Source: an uncultured Eggerthellaceae bacterium (lineage in GTDB: Bacteria > Actinomycetota > Coriobacteriia > Coriobacteriales > Eggerthellaceae). From it: a DNA stretch of 64,000 nt. The position numbers and the translations under genes were made by a program. Positions 35,070 to 43,604 of this stretch are shown piece after piece. How positions within the stretch are numbered: the first letter of the stretch is position 1; each line of letters begins with the position of its first letter. Where the stretch lies: positions 62,001-126,000 of the forward strand of contig CAJUSF010000013.1 in assembly GCA_910588945.1 (NCBI GenBank). The letters are read 5' to 3'. Below the pieces are notes generated by a model. It had not been told where the DNA came from. It did not search any database and saw only the letters and a list, made by a program, of their open reading frames with translations.

Positions 35070-36416
35070 CTATTCCTTCTCTGCACACTCGATCGTAGAG
35101 GCCTCGGCCTTCTTGCCGAAAAGATCACTCACATCCATAGCACCCATGCGAAGAGCAACAGACTGAGCGTGTGCCCAGAGCCCCTCATGCATAGCGATGC
35201 GCATGATGGATGTCGCATCGTTTGCCAAAGCGCGCGCACTGTATTCGATGATCGAGCTCTTTTTCACGAACTCATCAACCGAAAGCGGCGAGGCATAGCG
35301 CGCCGTGCCACCTGTGGGAAGCGTGTGATTAGGACCAGCCACATAATCGCCAACAGCCTCAGGCGTCCACGGGCCAAGGAAGATCGCGCCAGCATTTTCG
35401 ATCTCACCGACATATCCCATAGCATCGGCCACATGCATCTCAAGATGCTCCGGTGCGATCACGTTCACGACCTGTATAGCCTGCTCCATATCGTTCACGA
35501 TAACGATAAGACCCTGTTCATCAAGCGAGGTTTTGGTGATGTCGGCGCGCGTGGAATGACCGAGGTGCTCTTCGATCGCTGACAGAACCTCATCGGCATA
35601 GCTCTCCGATTCGCAAACCAGATAGCTTGCAGCGAGCGGATCATGCTCAGCCTGCGCCATAAGATCGATCGCAACGAGCTTGGCCGGAGCCGAGGAATCC
35701 GCCACAACGCACACCTCCGACGGTCCGGCTATCATATCGATTCCGACATCACCAGAGACGATCTTTTTCGCTGCAGCAACATAGGCATTGCCCGGTCCTG
35801 TGATCTTATCCACCTTTGGCACCGACTCCGTACCGTAAGCGAGCGCCGCTATCGCCTGTGCTCCGCCTATGGTATATACCTCATCGACACCAGAAAGCTT
35901 GCATGCCGCCAATATCGCCGCGTCAACATCTCCGCTTTTCGTCGGCGGCGTGGCGCATACGATTCGTTTTACACCAGCAACCTTTGCCGGAAGCGCATTC
36001 ATGAGAACGCTAGAAGGATAGAGCGCACGCCCGCCCGGAACATAGATCCCCACCGTATCGAGCGGTGTCACCTTCGCACCTACGATCGCGCCGTCCTCGC
36101 GCGCATAAAACCAGCTTTGCTGGATCTGACGCTCATGGAATTCACGAATCTGACGGGCAGCATGCTTGAGCGCTTCAAGCGTATCGGGGTCCACCTTTTT
36201 AATCGATGCATCGATCGCATCCTGCGAGACGCGTATCTGCTCGAGCTTTATGCCGTCAAATTTCTCGGTGAGCTCTCTTAGTCCAGCATCGCCGCCCTCA
36301 CGCACTCTCTCTACGATCTGCGTGGCCGAGATCAATGCATCGGCGTTGAATGCGCCAGTCCTCTTTATCTGCGAGGCCTCGAAACGCTCATCGGCTCCAA
36401 GCTTTATCCTTCTCAT
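35070..36416 (-). CDS. hisD: Histidinol dehydrogenase
   Basis: HisD performs the last two oxidations, from histidinol to histidine, with NAD and a zinc ion. The 448-residue protein shows GIYVPGGRALYPSSVLM, IGGAQAIAALAYGTE, KITGPGNAYVAAAKK, IDMIAGPSEV, the zinc-ligand QAEHDP and APEHLEMH, and GPNHTLPTGG. GGAAGG lies about eight bases before the ATG. It follows hisZG after 60 bases. Confidence 0.97.
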   Translation of the reverse strand: MRRIKLGADERFEASQIKRTGAFNADALISATQIVERVREGGDAGLRELTEKFDGIKLEQIRVSQDAIDASIKKVDPDTLEALKHAARQIREFHERQIQQSWFYAREDGAIVGAKVTPLDTVGIYVPGGRALYPSSVLMNALPAKVAGVKRIVCATPPTKSGDVDAAILAACKLSGVDEVYTIGGAQAIAALAYGTESVPKVDKITGPGNAYVAAAKKIVSGDVGIDMIAGPSEVCVVADSSAPAKLVAIDLMAQAEHDPLAASYLVCESESYADEVLSAIEEHLGHSTRADITKTSLDEQGLIVIVNDMEQAIQVVNVIAPEHLEMHVADAMGYVGEIENAGAIFLGPWTPEAVGDYVAGPNHTLPTGGTARYASPLSVDEFVKKSSIIEYSARALANDATSIMRIAMHEGLWAHAQSVALRMGAMDVSDLFGKKAEASTIECAEKE

Positions 36417-36476
36417 CTATCCAACCTTCCGTATCTTTTCCAATTCCCGATGTATCCCTGTTTGCGATCTTGCTAA

Positions 36477-38201
36477 TCACATGCTCGAACCAGCTATCGG
36501 CTCGTAATGTTTTCCCTTGGCATTATCCTCCAAAGCGCGAGACAATTCGACCACGCGTCGATCGGTGCGAAGCGCACAAGGATTGGCGAAAAAGCGCGCA
36601 GTCGAATCGAGCACGTCCTCCACGATCACAAGGTCGTTCTCCTTGAGCGTTGTGCCTGTAGCGGTTATATCGACTATGCGCTCGGCCATTCCTGTAAGAG
36701 GGGCAAGCTCGATGTTGCCATGAAGCTTCACGATGTCCACCTGAAGGCCAGTCTTGGCATAATGCGCGAGCGTGATGTTGGGATATTTCGTGGCAACCCT
36801 GATGCTTCCAAGCTTGCGATAACGCTCTTCGATGGAACGGGCTGCACCTTCAGGCTCGGCCACCACAAACCTACAGCCACCGAATCCCAGATCAGCAAGC
36901 TCTACCACCTGCGCGCCGGATTCGAGGAGCGAATCGCGACCGCAGATTCCGCAATCAGCCGCGCCGTAGGCTACAAAAGCCGGCGCATCGGATGGGCGCA
37001 CGATAATGAAATCGGCATCAGGCGTAGAAACTATCAACTGACGCCCCGGATCATCGAGCCCTTGCGTATCAAGACCCGCCTGCGCAAGGCATTCGATCGC
37101 CTGCTTGTTAAGAGAGCCTTTCGGGACCGCGATGCGAAGCTTGCGCGAGCCATCCTTCAAAGATGCAGACCCAGCGCTCTTGATCTTCGCTTGGGCATCC
37201 TTGAGCTCTTCTTCAGCAGCATTTGCCGCCATAGCCTGCTCAAGACAGAACGCGAAACCTGCAGCCGCTTTATCGATGCCGTAAGACGCAAGCATATCGT
37301 CGTATCTGCCACCTGATGCCAGCGAGCTTCCAAGGTATGGCGAATAGGCCTCGAACACGATGCCTGTGTAATAGTCAAAAGAGCTTATGAGCGAGAAATC
37401 GACAAGGATATCGCAAGCCGCATCCTTGCAAAGTGCGCTACAGATCTCCTCAAGCTCATCAAGGCCCTGCGCGCAACCTAAAGGAGACACAAGATCGCGT
37501 GCGCAATCGATCGCATCCTTGCCGCCGCGGATGCGCGAGAGCCTCCAGACGGCATCAGCATAAGCAGGCGCGATATTTCCCGCATCAACCGAATCTTTGT
37601 CTTCAAGATTGGTAAGCTTCGACAACTCGACGAAATTCGATTCGTGATAGGCGTTGAGCACCGCTTGTTTCCACGCATCTGATGCCCCCGATCTATCGAG
37701 CAGTGCGCGAAGCGGAGCTACCGTTGCAAGAGAGAGGGTTATATCATCTACGCCGCTAACCTTCAGCGCACCCACCATAAGCCCGATAAGCTCAAGATCG
37801 ACATTCACACCCTTCGCGCCGATCATCTCAAGGCCGATCTGCGTTATCTCGCGGGGCTTGGCTGAGGAAGCCTCATCGCTCTCACGAAAGACGCGCTGCG
37901 TATAGCGCAAGCGGATCGCATCGTCTACAGAGCGCAGGCGTGTGGCGCACATACGGGCCACTTGCAATGTGACATCCGGGCGCATCGCGAGCAGATCGCC
38001 TTTGGAATCGAAGAACTTGAATGGAGAAGATGGCAGTCGCGCGCCTTGGAACACGACATCCATTATCTCAAGCGTAGGTGTCTCTATTGGAAGAAACCCG
38101 TGCTCTGCGAAAAGATCTTGAACCTCGCGAGTTATGCGCTCGCGTTCGGTGGCCTCCGCCGAGAGGATATCCCTAAATCCTGATGGTGTTACCAATTTCA
38201 T
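36477..38201 (-). CDS. hisG: Fused HisZ-HisG: ATP phosphoribosyltransferase regulatory and catalytic parts
   Basis: Residues about 1-335 are HisZ, the catalytically inactive HisRS-like regulatory subunit: TPSGFRDILS, ETPTLE, LAMRPDVTLQVARM, RYTQRVFRE, SFDYYTGIVFEAY and GGRYDDML. A linker of about 20 residues leads into HisG (about 353-560), the short catalytic form: KLRIAVPKGSLN, DAPAFVAYGAADCGICGRD, ATKYPNITLAHY and DITATGTTLKENDL. Short HisG normally needs a separate HisZ for activity and histidine feedback; here they are one 574-residue chain. As the first enzyme of the pathway it is the expected control point. It is the first gene of the operon. The start ATG at 38201 is not preceded by a strong ribosome binding site. 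Confidence 0.93.
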   Translation of the reverse strand: MKLVTPSGFRDILSAEATERERITREVQDLFAEHGFLPIETPTLEIMDVVFQGARLPSSPFKFFDSKGDLLAMRPDVTLQVARMCATRLRSVDDAIRLRYTQRVFRESDEASSAKPREITQIGLEMIGAKGVNVDLELIGLMVGALKVSGVDDITLSLATVAPLRALLDRSGASDAWKQAVLNAYHESNFVELSKLTNLEDKDSVDAGNIAPAYADAVWRLSRIRGGKDAIDCARDLVSPLGCAQGLDELEEICSALCKDAACDILVDFSLISSFDYYTGIVFEAYSPYLGSSLASGGRYDDMLASYGIDKAAAGFAFCLEQAMAANAAEEELKDAQAKIKSAGSASLKDGSRKLRIAVPKGSLNKQAIECLAQAGLDTQGLDDPGRQLIVSTPDADFIIVRPSDAPAFVAYGAADCGICGRDSLLESGAQVVELADLGFGGCRFVVAEPEGAARSIEERYRKLGSIRVATKYPNITLAHYAKTGLQVDIVKLHGNIELAPLTGMAERIVDITATGTTLKENDLVIVEDVLDSTARFFANPCALRTDRRVVELSRALEDNAKGKHYEPIAGSSM

Positions 38202-38267
38202 CTGCGTATACGTCCTTAATCATGAAAGATGATCTCGATGTTGCTCGAGTATCTTATCACTTCTAAT

Positions 38268-38295
38268 CACTTTAGTACAGTAGAGTGCTAAAGTG
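38268..38295 (-). promoter_or_regulatory. Candidate operator upstream of the his operon
   Basis: CACTTTAG and CTAAAGTG are perfect eight-base inverted repeats with a 12-base spacer, 67 bases upstream of hisZG. The region around is AT-rich, as expected of a promoter, though I cannot fix the hexamers. No T-box or leader-peptide attenuator is visible. Confidence 0.5.
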
Positions 38296-38348
38296 GTATG
38301 AGATTCTTTTAAATACTAGTAGATACAAGTTGGGGAAACGCGATAGAG

Positions 38349-40703
38349 CTAAAGATCTGCGTGCGCGTGTGCATCCGCGTCAAGTCCGATGAAGTCGCAT
38401 TGCGCATACTTATCGAGCGCCACCAATGCGATCATCGCAGCATTGTCACCGCAAGCATTAAGCGGCGGCATTATAAGACGCACCCCTGCACGTTCACACA
38501 TCTGCTCATAAGCTCGACGCAGTGCAGGATTGGCAGCGACACCACCACCGAGACAGAAAGTGGGCGCACCTGTCTGTTTGAGCGCGGTCTGCGCCTTGGA
38601 CACCTGAACATCGATCACCGCCTGCTGAAAGCTCGCGCAAAGATCCTCAATGGGAAATCTCCCTCCCTGCTTGCGCAGACGTTCGATCTCCACCATCACA
38701 GCAGTCTTCAATCCAGATAGGGAGAAACGGAAATCCTTCGAATGTATGAGCGCCCTCGGAAGGTCGATCGCCGCGGGGTCGCCCTTCTCGGCAAGCGCCG
38801 AGATCGCAGGCCCTCCCGGATAAGGCAGACCTAGCGCCTTTGCCACCTTATCAAACGCCTCGCCCACAGCATCGTCTATCGTGGCACCAAGGATATCGTA
38901 TTCGCCCCAACCCTTCATATGTACAAGCATGGTGTTGCCGCCAGACACAAGAGAGACCACCGCCGGCGGCTCAAAAGGCCTATCGGGATCAAGACCGATC
39001 TTGTTGGCATAAAGATGCCCCTCGAGATGATTCACGCCCACAAGCGGCACATCGAGTGCCCACGATGCGCCTTTCGCAAACGCCACGCCAACAACGAGCG
39101 CACCGACAAGCCCGGGATGTTGCGTAACGGCGATCGCATCCAAATTCTCCCATGACACTCGCGCTTGTTCCAGCGCGATATCGCATACCCCGCAAATGGC
39201 CTCTACATGCTTGCGGCTCGCGATCTCGGGGACCACTCCGCCAAAACGCGCATGGAAGTCGATCTGCGATGCAACGACATCTGAAAGAAGACCACCATCT
39301 CCATCCGTCACAGCCGCAGCCGTCTCATCACAAGAGGATTCTATGGCAAGGATGATGGGACGCGATCCAGTATCGGCACCGTGCGATCTGATGTCGAGCC
39401 TATCGCCTGCGACACGCTTGTCGGAGAGCAAGGACAAAGGCGCGCTCATTATAAGAGCATCTTCGCCGTCCGAGTAGTATCGGGGACGCACCCCCACCTC
39501 ATGAAATCCCAAAGTCTCATAGAACGCTATGGCACCTGTATTCGTGATGCGCACTTCAAGCGAAGCGCTCTTAGCTGCAAGATTTTGCGAATCATAGGCT
39601 ATGCGTGACATCAGCTCACCTGCGATCCCCTGCCGCTGCATCGCTGGAGCCACGCTTACCTTCAAAACCTGCATATCCCCATCGACGACGAGCGCTCCTG
39701 CATAACCTACAAGCGCCTCGCCGCAAAGAGCCATCCACCACGTGCGATTATCTCGTGCTATATCATCGGCAAGCATCGCCTCGCTCCACGCATCGCTCGT
39801 GTAAAGCTTCGCCTCTAAAGCCCGCACATCTTCCAGATGCGCAGCATCAAGCGGCCTATATTCGACATCCGAGCCGCAAGATACACCCGCATCACCTGAT
39901 GCATCGAGTGCCCCTTGCACGCCACTTGACAGATCGCGCTTTGCTGCCGCCTTACTCCTATCGGCAAGCCGCGCGCGTTCATTTTCCTCAGCATCGGAAA
40001 GTCTTGTATAGATAGGCAAAAGCGCATAGGGTGGATGAGCGGCCGCATCAAAAGGATCGCAGGCCCCACATCTCCATTGCGCCTCCGCGGCCAAAAGAAG
40101 CCCGCTGCCACTTGGCGCCCATTCGCTCTCATCACGAATAGGCCCCGCATCAGTGAAGATATCCGCGTACTTGAAAAGAGCATCGCCCGATACCATATCA
40201 GCACTCTCGCCGCTCGCAGCAAACCTATCTGCCTTGATCACCGTATCGCCATCAAGCCTCGTAATACCCTCATCAGTAAGCTCGTATGTCGCAGGATAGA
40301 CCTCTTTTCGCATAGCATCGCCAAGCACGAGAAGCCGACCGCGCCCGCCTGATCTCCACGAATTGTACGCTACCGCATCTTGGGAAGACACGCCGACAAG
40401 CGCGATCCTAAGCGCGCTTGCGATCCCTTTTGCGGTGGCCATTGCGATCCTCACACCGGTAAACGACCCCGGGCCCCGCCCGACGCAAACGCATGCAAGG
40501 TCGTCCCTTGAAAGCGAGAATGAGCGCATCATCTCATCTATATTGGGCAAAAGCTTTGTGTTCGAAGCGCGTCTTGCCTGGATTTCCCGCGTGGCAAGCA
40601 CCTTGATGGAGCGATTCTCGGGCAACAGATACCCGATGCCTATAGCTATAACTTCATTGGCTGTATCAAATGCAAGTATGTATCGCGCATCGCTCATGCG
40701 CAA
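38349..40703 (-). CDS. tsaD: TsaB-RimI-TsaD triple fusion for tRNA t6A modification and protein acetylation
   Basis: One 784-residue chain contains three normally separate proteins. Residues about 6-235 are TsaB (YILAFDTANEVIAIGIG, VGRGPGSFTGVRIAMATAKG). Residues about 278-420 are a GNAT acetyltransferase of RimI type (LKVSVAPAMQRQGIAGELM, FYETLGFHEVGVRPRYY). Residues about 448-784 are TsaD (ILAIESSCDETAAAV, GGVVPEIASRKHVEAI, metal ligands in VNHLEGH, ASFQQAVIDV, CLGGGVAANPALR). TsaB, TsaD and TsaE make the t6A37 modification of ANN-decoding tRNAs; RimI-type enzymes acetylate ribosomal protein S18 in E. coli. The start is TTG at 40703 or ATG at 40697; GGGGAGG is just upstream. It abuts tsaE. 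Confidence 0.93.
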   Translation of the reverse strand: MRMSDARYILAFDTANEVIAIGIGYLLPENRSIKVLATREIQARRASNTKLLPNIDEMMRSFSLSRDDLACVCVGRGPGSFTGVRIAMATAKGIASALRIALVGVSSQDAVAYNSWRSGGRGRLLVLGDAMRKEVYPATYELTDEGITRLDGDTVIKADRFAASGESADMVSGDALFKYADIFTDAGPIRDESEWAPSGSGLLLAAEAQWRCGACDPFDAAAHPPYALLPIYTRLSDAEENERARLADRSKAAAKRDLSSGVQGALDASGDAGVSCGSDVEYRPLDAAHLEDVRALEAKLYTSDAWSEAMLADDIARDNRTWWMALCGEALVGYAGALVVDGDMQVLKVSVAPAMQRQGIAGELMSRIAYDSQNLAAKSASLEVRITNTGAIAFYETLGFHEVGVRPRYYSDGEDALIMSAPLSLLSDKRVAGDRLDIRSHGADTGSRPIILAIESSCDETAAAVTDGDGGLLSDVVASQIDFHARFGGVVPEIASRKHVEAICGVCDIALEQARVSWENLDAIAVTQHPGLVGALVVGVAFAKGASWALDVPLVGVNHLEGHLYANKIGLDPDRPFEPPAVVSLVSGGNTMLVHMKGWGEYDILGATIDDAVGEAFDKVAKALGLPYPGGPAISALAEKGDPAAIDLPRALIHSKDFRFSLSGLKTAVMVEIERLRKQGGRFPIEDLCASFQQAVIDVQVSKAQTALKQTGAPTFCLGGGVAANPALRRAYEQMCERAGVRLIMPPLNACGDNAAMIALVALDKYAQCDFIGLDADAHAHADL

Positions 40704-41144
40704 TCAGTCCTCCCCGATCCTTGCTATATTGATCTCACGCGTGCCATCGTCGGCTTTTATGATGTTCACTTCAATACGCTCATCAGGCATCTCATCTGGA
40801 AAAAGATCAGCCCACTCTACAAGCGATACACCGCAAGTGTCACGATCAATCAGATAGTAGAAATCCACATCCTCAAGCTCGTCAGGCTCTTCAAGCCTGT
40901 AGAGATCGAAGTGATACAGCGGAATGCGCCCGTCATCATATTGGATAACTATATTAAAGGTGGGGCTCACAACATCCGGTGCAATCCCTAGACCTTTTGC
41001 AACGCCTTTGGAAAAGCATGTCTTTCCCGCCCCAAGATCGCCTTTCAGCAGCACCACATCGCCGTTTTGAAGACGCTCTCCCAAAGCAGCGCCTAAAGCC
41101 ATGGTTTGCTCAGCAGAAGCACTCTTCATCCTGTAAGTCTGCAC
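40704..41144 (-). CDS. tsaE: tRNA t6A biosynthesis ATPase TsaE
   Basis: TsaE is the small ATPase that drives cycling of the TsaBD complex. The Walker A motif KGDLGAGKTCFSKG, the SPTFNIV switch and LYHFDLYRL, with the later SLVEWAD, are all present. The start is uncertain. I choose GTG at 41144, with GGTAGGA eight bases upstream; an ATG at 41177 would overlap focA by 23 bases, and an ATG at 41129 is also possible. It ends exactly where the TsaB-RimI-TsaD frame begins, so the whole t6A machinery apart from TsaC is in one unit. Confidence 0.92.
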   Translation of the reverse strand: MQTYRMKSASAEQTMALGAALGERLQNGDVVLLKGDLGAGKTCFSKGVAKGLGIAPDVVSPTFNIVIQYDDGRIPLYHFDLYRLEEPDELEDVDFYYLIDRDTCGVSLVEWADLFPDEMPDERIEVNIIKADDGTREINIARIGED

Positions 41145-41154
41145 GGTGCGATTC

Positions 41155-41988
41155 CTACCGATCGGATCTTTTCGCATACTTCAGGTGGGCTACATACATG
41201 ATCACACCCACGCTCGCGCCACCGATTATATTGCCGAGCGTAACCGGTATCAAGTTATTAAAGATGAATGAAGCGAAGTTCACCACATCAATGTTGCTAA
41301 AAACAGGATCAGCCGCAATCCATGAATACGACGGATTCATAAGCGCAAATATTCCCGCTGGAATATAGTACATGTTAGCCACACAGTGCTCGAACCCTGC
41401 AATAACGAACCCGAATACAGGGAAGAATAGTCCGAGAATCTTTCCAGATGTATCGTTTGCGGTATTGCCAAGGTAGATAGCGATACAGACTAGCAGATTG
41501 CAAAAGATCCCGAGCACGAACGCATCCATCCACGGAAGCGAGCATTTGGCCGCCGCCACCTTTACCGTATAGTCCGCAAGCGATCCGCCTCCGATATTCA
41601 GTTGCCCGAAAAACGCCATGAGCGCCGCCATGACGATGGCGCCAGCGAAGTTCCCGACATATACGATCACCCAGTTTCTAAATAGAGCCCCCCATGTGAT
41701 GAGCCTATCCATCGCTGCTGTCACCATGAGCGCATTTCCCGTGAAAAGCTCGGTACCTAAAAGCACCACCATCATCAGCCCGATCGGAAAGATCGCCCCT
41801 GAAATGAATCTTGCGGTGCCGGTGTCAGCAATTCCCTGCGCTGCCGTAGATGATGCGATAGCTCCAAGCGATACGAGGATACCGGCAAAAAAGGCCAGAA
41901 CAAAAAGCCTCCAAGCAGGGCTTTTTGCCTTAGCTGCACTTGCCTTTATGTAATTATCAGTAACCTCGACCGGTGAATGGATGGCCAT
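41155..41988 (-). CDS. focA: Formate/nitrite transporter (FocA/FNT family)
   Basis: An FNT-family pentameric membrane channel for small monovalent anions such as formate. The 277-residue protein has six hydrophobic segments. Family signatures are LLGTELFTGNALMV, NWVIVYVGNFAGAI and the region GFEHCVANMYYIP, which holds the pore histidine of FocA. Formate is inferred over nitrite because folD, fchA and formate-tetrahydrofolate ligase lie directly upstream in the same direction. It could import or export formate. It is separated by 100 bases from folD and runs into tsaE. Confidence 0.88.
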   Translation of the reverse strand: MAIHSPVEVTDNYIKASAAKAKSPAWRLFVLAFFAGILVSLGAIASSTAAQGIADTGTARFISGAIFPIGLMMVVLLGTELFTGNALMVTAAMDRLITWGALFRNWVIVYVGNFAGAIVMAALMAFFGQLNIGGGSLADYTVKVAAAKCSLPWMDAFVLGIFCNLLVCIAIYLGNTANDTSGKILGLFFPVFGFVIAGFEHCVANMYYIPAGIFALMNPSYSWIAADPVFSNIDVVNFASFIFNNLIPVTLGNIIGGASVGVIMYVAHLKYAKRSDR

Positions 41989-42088
41989 ATCTCATCTCCT
42001 GTGGGTGAAAAGGAATCTGTACACGTGATGCTGTCTTGATATTCTAATGTATCGACAGGAGTGCTTGGCCCACGAATCGCCTCAGCGT

Positions 42089-42949
42089 CTAGCTTTGCAA
42101 AGCCTCGGCGCGCTCAGCCGCATCAACCACATTTCGAAGCAATACCGCCGTGGTCACGCCGCCGATGCCTCCCGGTACCGGTGTGATGGCGCGCACCACA
42201 TCGACAACATCATCCGTATCCACATCTCCGCACAGCAAACCATGTGAATCAACGTTCATTCCCACATCTAAAACGACCTGACCCGGCGAGAAGTATTGCG
42301 CATGAAACATCTTCGCTTTCCCCGTCGCACATATGACGACATCCGCATCGCGCATCACGCCTGCCAGATCGGAAGTCTTCGAATGACACAGCACGACCGT
42401 GGCATTTTCCTTGAGCGCCAGCATCGCAACAGGCTTTCCGATCACAAGGCTTCTACCGACAACGACAACCTTCGCACCTGAGAGCGCCACATCATTGTGC
42501 GCCAGCATCTCGATACAGGCCGTCGCCGTTGCAGGCGCGAAGCCCTCAGGCAGGTCCATGAACACCCCGGCAAGGCTCTCAGCGCCGCAACAATCAATAT
42601 CCTTCTCAGAGGCAAGCCTGTTACATACCTTCACCTCGTCAATATCCTCGGGAAGCGGACGGAAGATAAGGCATCCATGAATAGATTCATCCTCGTTGAT
42701 GTCGTCCACTATCGAGATGAGCTCATCGGTTGTGATCGAGCCCTGCTCAGCGAATACGTTCACGTTGATGCCGAGAAGATTTGCGCTCTTCAGGATAGAT
42801 GATTCGTATGCCACATCATCAGATCTCTCTCCGACCCTCAAAACGGCCAGCGTCGGCTCTATTCCACGCGATTTAAGATCATCGACGCGCGTCTTGATAT
42901 CACGCTTGATCAAATCCGCTACAGGCTTGCCTCTTAGAAGGTCTGCCAT
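42089..42949 (-). CDS. folD: FolD-family methylenetetrahydrofolate dehydrogenase, apparently lacking cyclohydrolase residues
   Basis: FolD usually both oxidises methylene-THF and hydrolyses methenyl-THF. The 286-residue sequence is full length with PGTVAKVCR-type ends replaced by family-consistent motifs: VVVVGRSLVIGKPVAMLAL (cofactor site) and ITPVPGGIGGVTTA. An ungapped alignment from memory with E. coli FolD puts the folate-site tyrosine at Tyr48. The catalytic lysine (E. coli Lys54, human Lys56) is Ile52 (YESSILK). The glutamine of LVQLPLP (human Gln100) is Phe96 (LIFRPLP). The aspartate is kept (Asp119, EKDID). Lysine and glutamine are needed for cyclohydrolase, so this is probably a dehydrogenase only. 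The start overlaps the fchA stop by one base. Confidence 0.93.
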   Translation of the reverse strand: MADLLRGKPVADLIKRDIKTRVDDLKSRGIEPTLAVLRVGERSDDVAYESSILKSANLLGINVNVFAEQGSITTDELISIVDDINEDESIHGCLIFRPLPEDIDEVKVCNRLASEKDIDCCGAESLAGVFMDLPEGFAPATATACIEMLAHNDVALSGAKVVVVGRSLVIGKPVAMLALKENATVVLCHSKTSDLAGVMRDADVVICATGKAKMFHAQYFSPGQVVLDVGMNVDSHGLLCGDVDTDDVVDVVRAITPVPGGIGGVTTAVLLRNVVDAAERAEALQS

Positions 42950-43593
42950 TATCTTCCGCCTTCCGTGAATGATCCGATCTCGGATGCCACATGCAAATAG
43001 ATCGCATCCGCAAGCTCGACTCCGCGGGAAACGAGCGCATCGGCCTCATCTATGAATCTTTGTCTGTCTTGATCTGTAGACATCGAATCTGCGTTTATGT
43101 AGACATTCAAGCTCGCTGACATCAACGCGGCCTTGGCGATGAGCGCACAAGCTCCCGCATCCGATATGGCCATCTTAGAACCGTTTCGCGCGATGAAGTC
43201 GCACTCGCGTAGCACATCGATGATCGCACGCATCATCGCAAGCGGCGGTTCGCATGCCAAAATGAGCCCTTCTTGGATCGCAGCTGTGCGCGCCTCTATG
43301 AGCGCATCGTTGTCTTTGGGCATCCTGTATGCCGCAGCCAGAGGCTCGAAAGCCTGCGCGTCCTCATCGACAAGTGACACTAGCCTGCTGCGCAGAATTG
43401 ACAACCTTCCCAAACAGCCAACGACCTCGGACTCAACATCAGAAAACTTCGCTTTCCCGATCGTCAGATTGCAGACCATCGAAGCCAAAGCCGCGGCAAT
43501 AGCGCCGCAATACGCACTTGCCCCACCTCCGCCGGGTGTGCTTGAGGCGCTAGCCAATTCCTCTAGAAACTCTGTATCCATCTCATCACCCAC
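42949..43593 (-). CDS. fchA: Methenyltetrahydrofolate cyclohydrolase / formiminotransferase-cyclodeaminase family (FchA)
   Basis: A small helical enzyme of the FTCD_C family. Members either deaminate formimino-THF or interconvert methenyl- and formyl-THF. The 214-residue product has STPGGGGASAYCGAIAAALASMVCNLTIG, the family glycine motif and first helices (quoted here as STPGGGGASAY then GAIAAALASMV), and DVLRECDFIARNGSKMAISDAG. No formiminotransferase domain is attached, and no histidine-degradation genes are nearby. Lying between fhs and a FolD without cyclohydrolase residues, it is most likely the cyclohydrolase of the pathway. Start GTG 43593 or ATG 43581 is unresolved. Confidence 0.88.
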   Translation of the reverse strand: MGDEMDTEFLEELASASSTPGGGGASAYCGAIAAALASMVCNLTIGKAKFSDVESEVVGCLGRLSILRSRLVSLVDEDAQAFEPLAAAYRMPKDNDALIEARTAAIQEGLILACEPPLAMMRAIIDVLRECDFIARNGSKMAISDAGACALIAKAALMSASLNVYINADSMSTDQDRQRFIDEADALVSRGVELADAIYLHVASEIGSFTEGGR

Positions 43594-43604
43594 AACGATC
43601 GACC

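Noticed and set aside
38202..38348. T-box leader before the his operon (also checked before metG, proS and cysK)
   Set aside because: The AGGGTGGnACCGCG T-box core is not present in any of these upstream regions.
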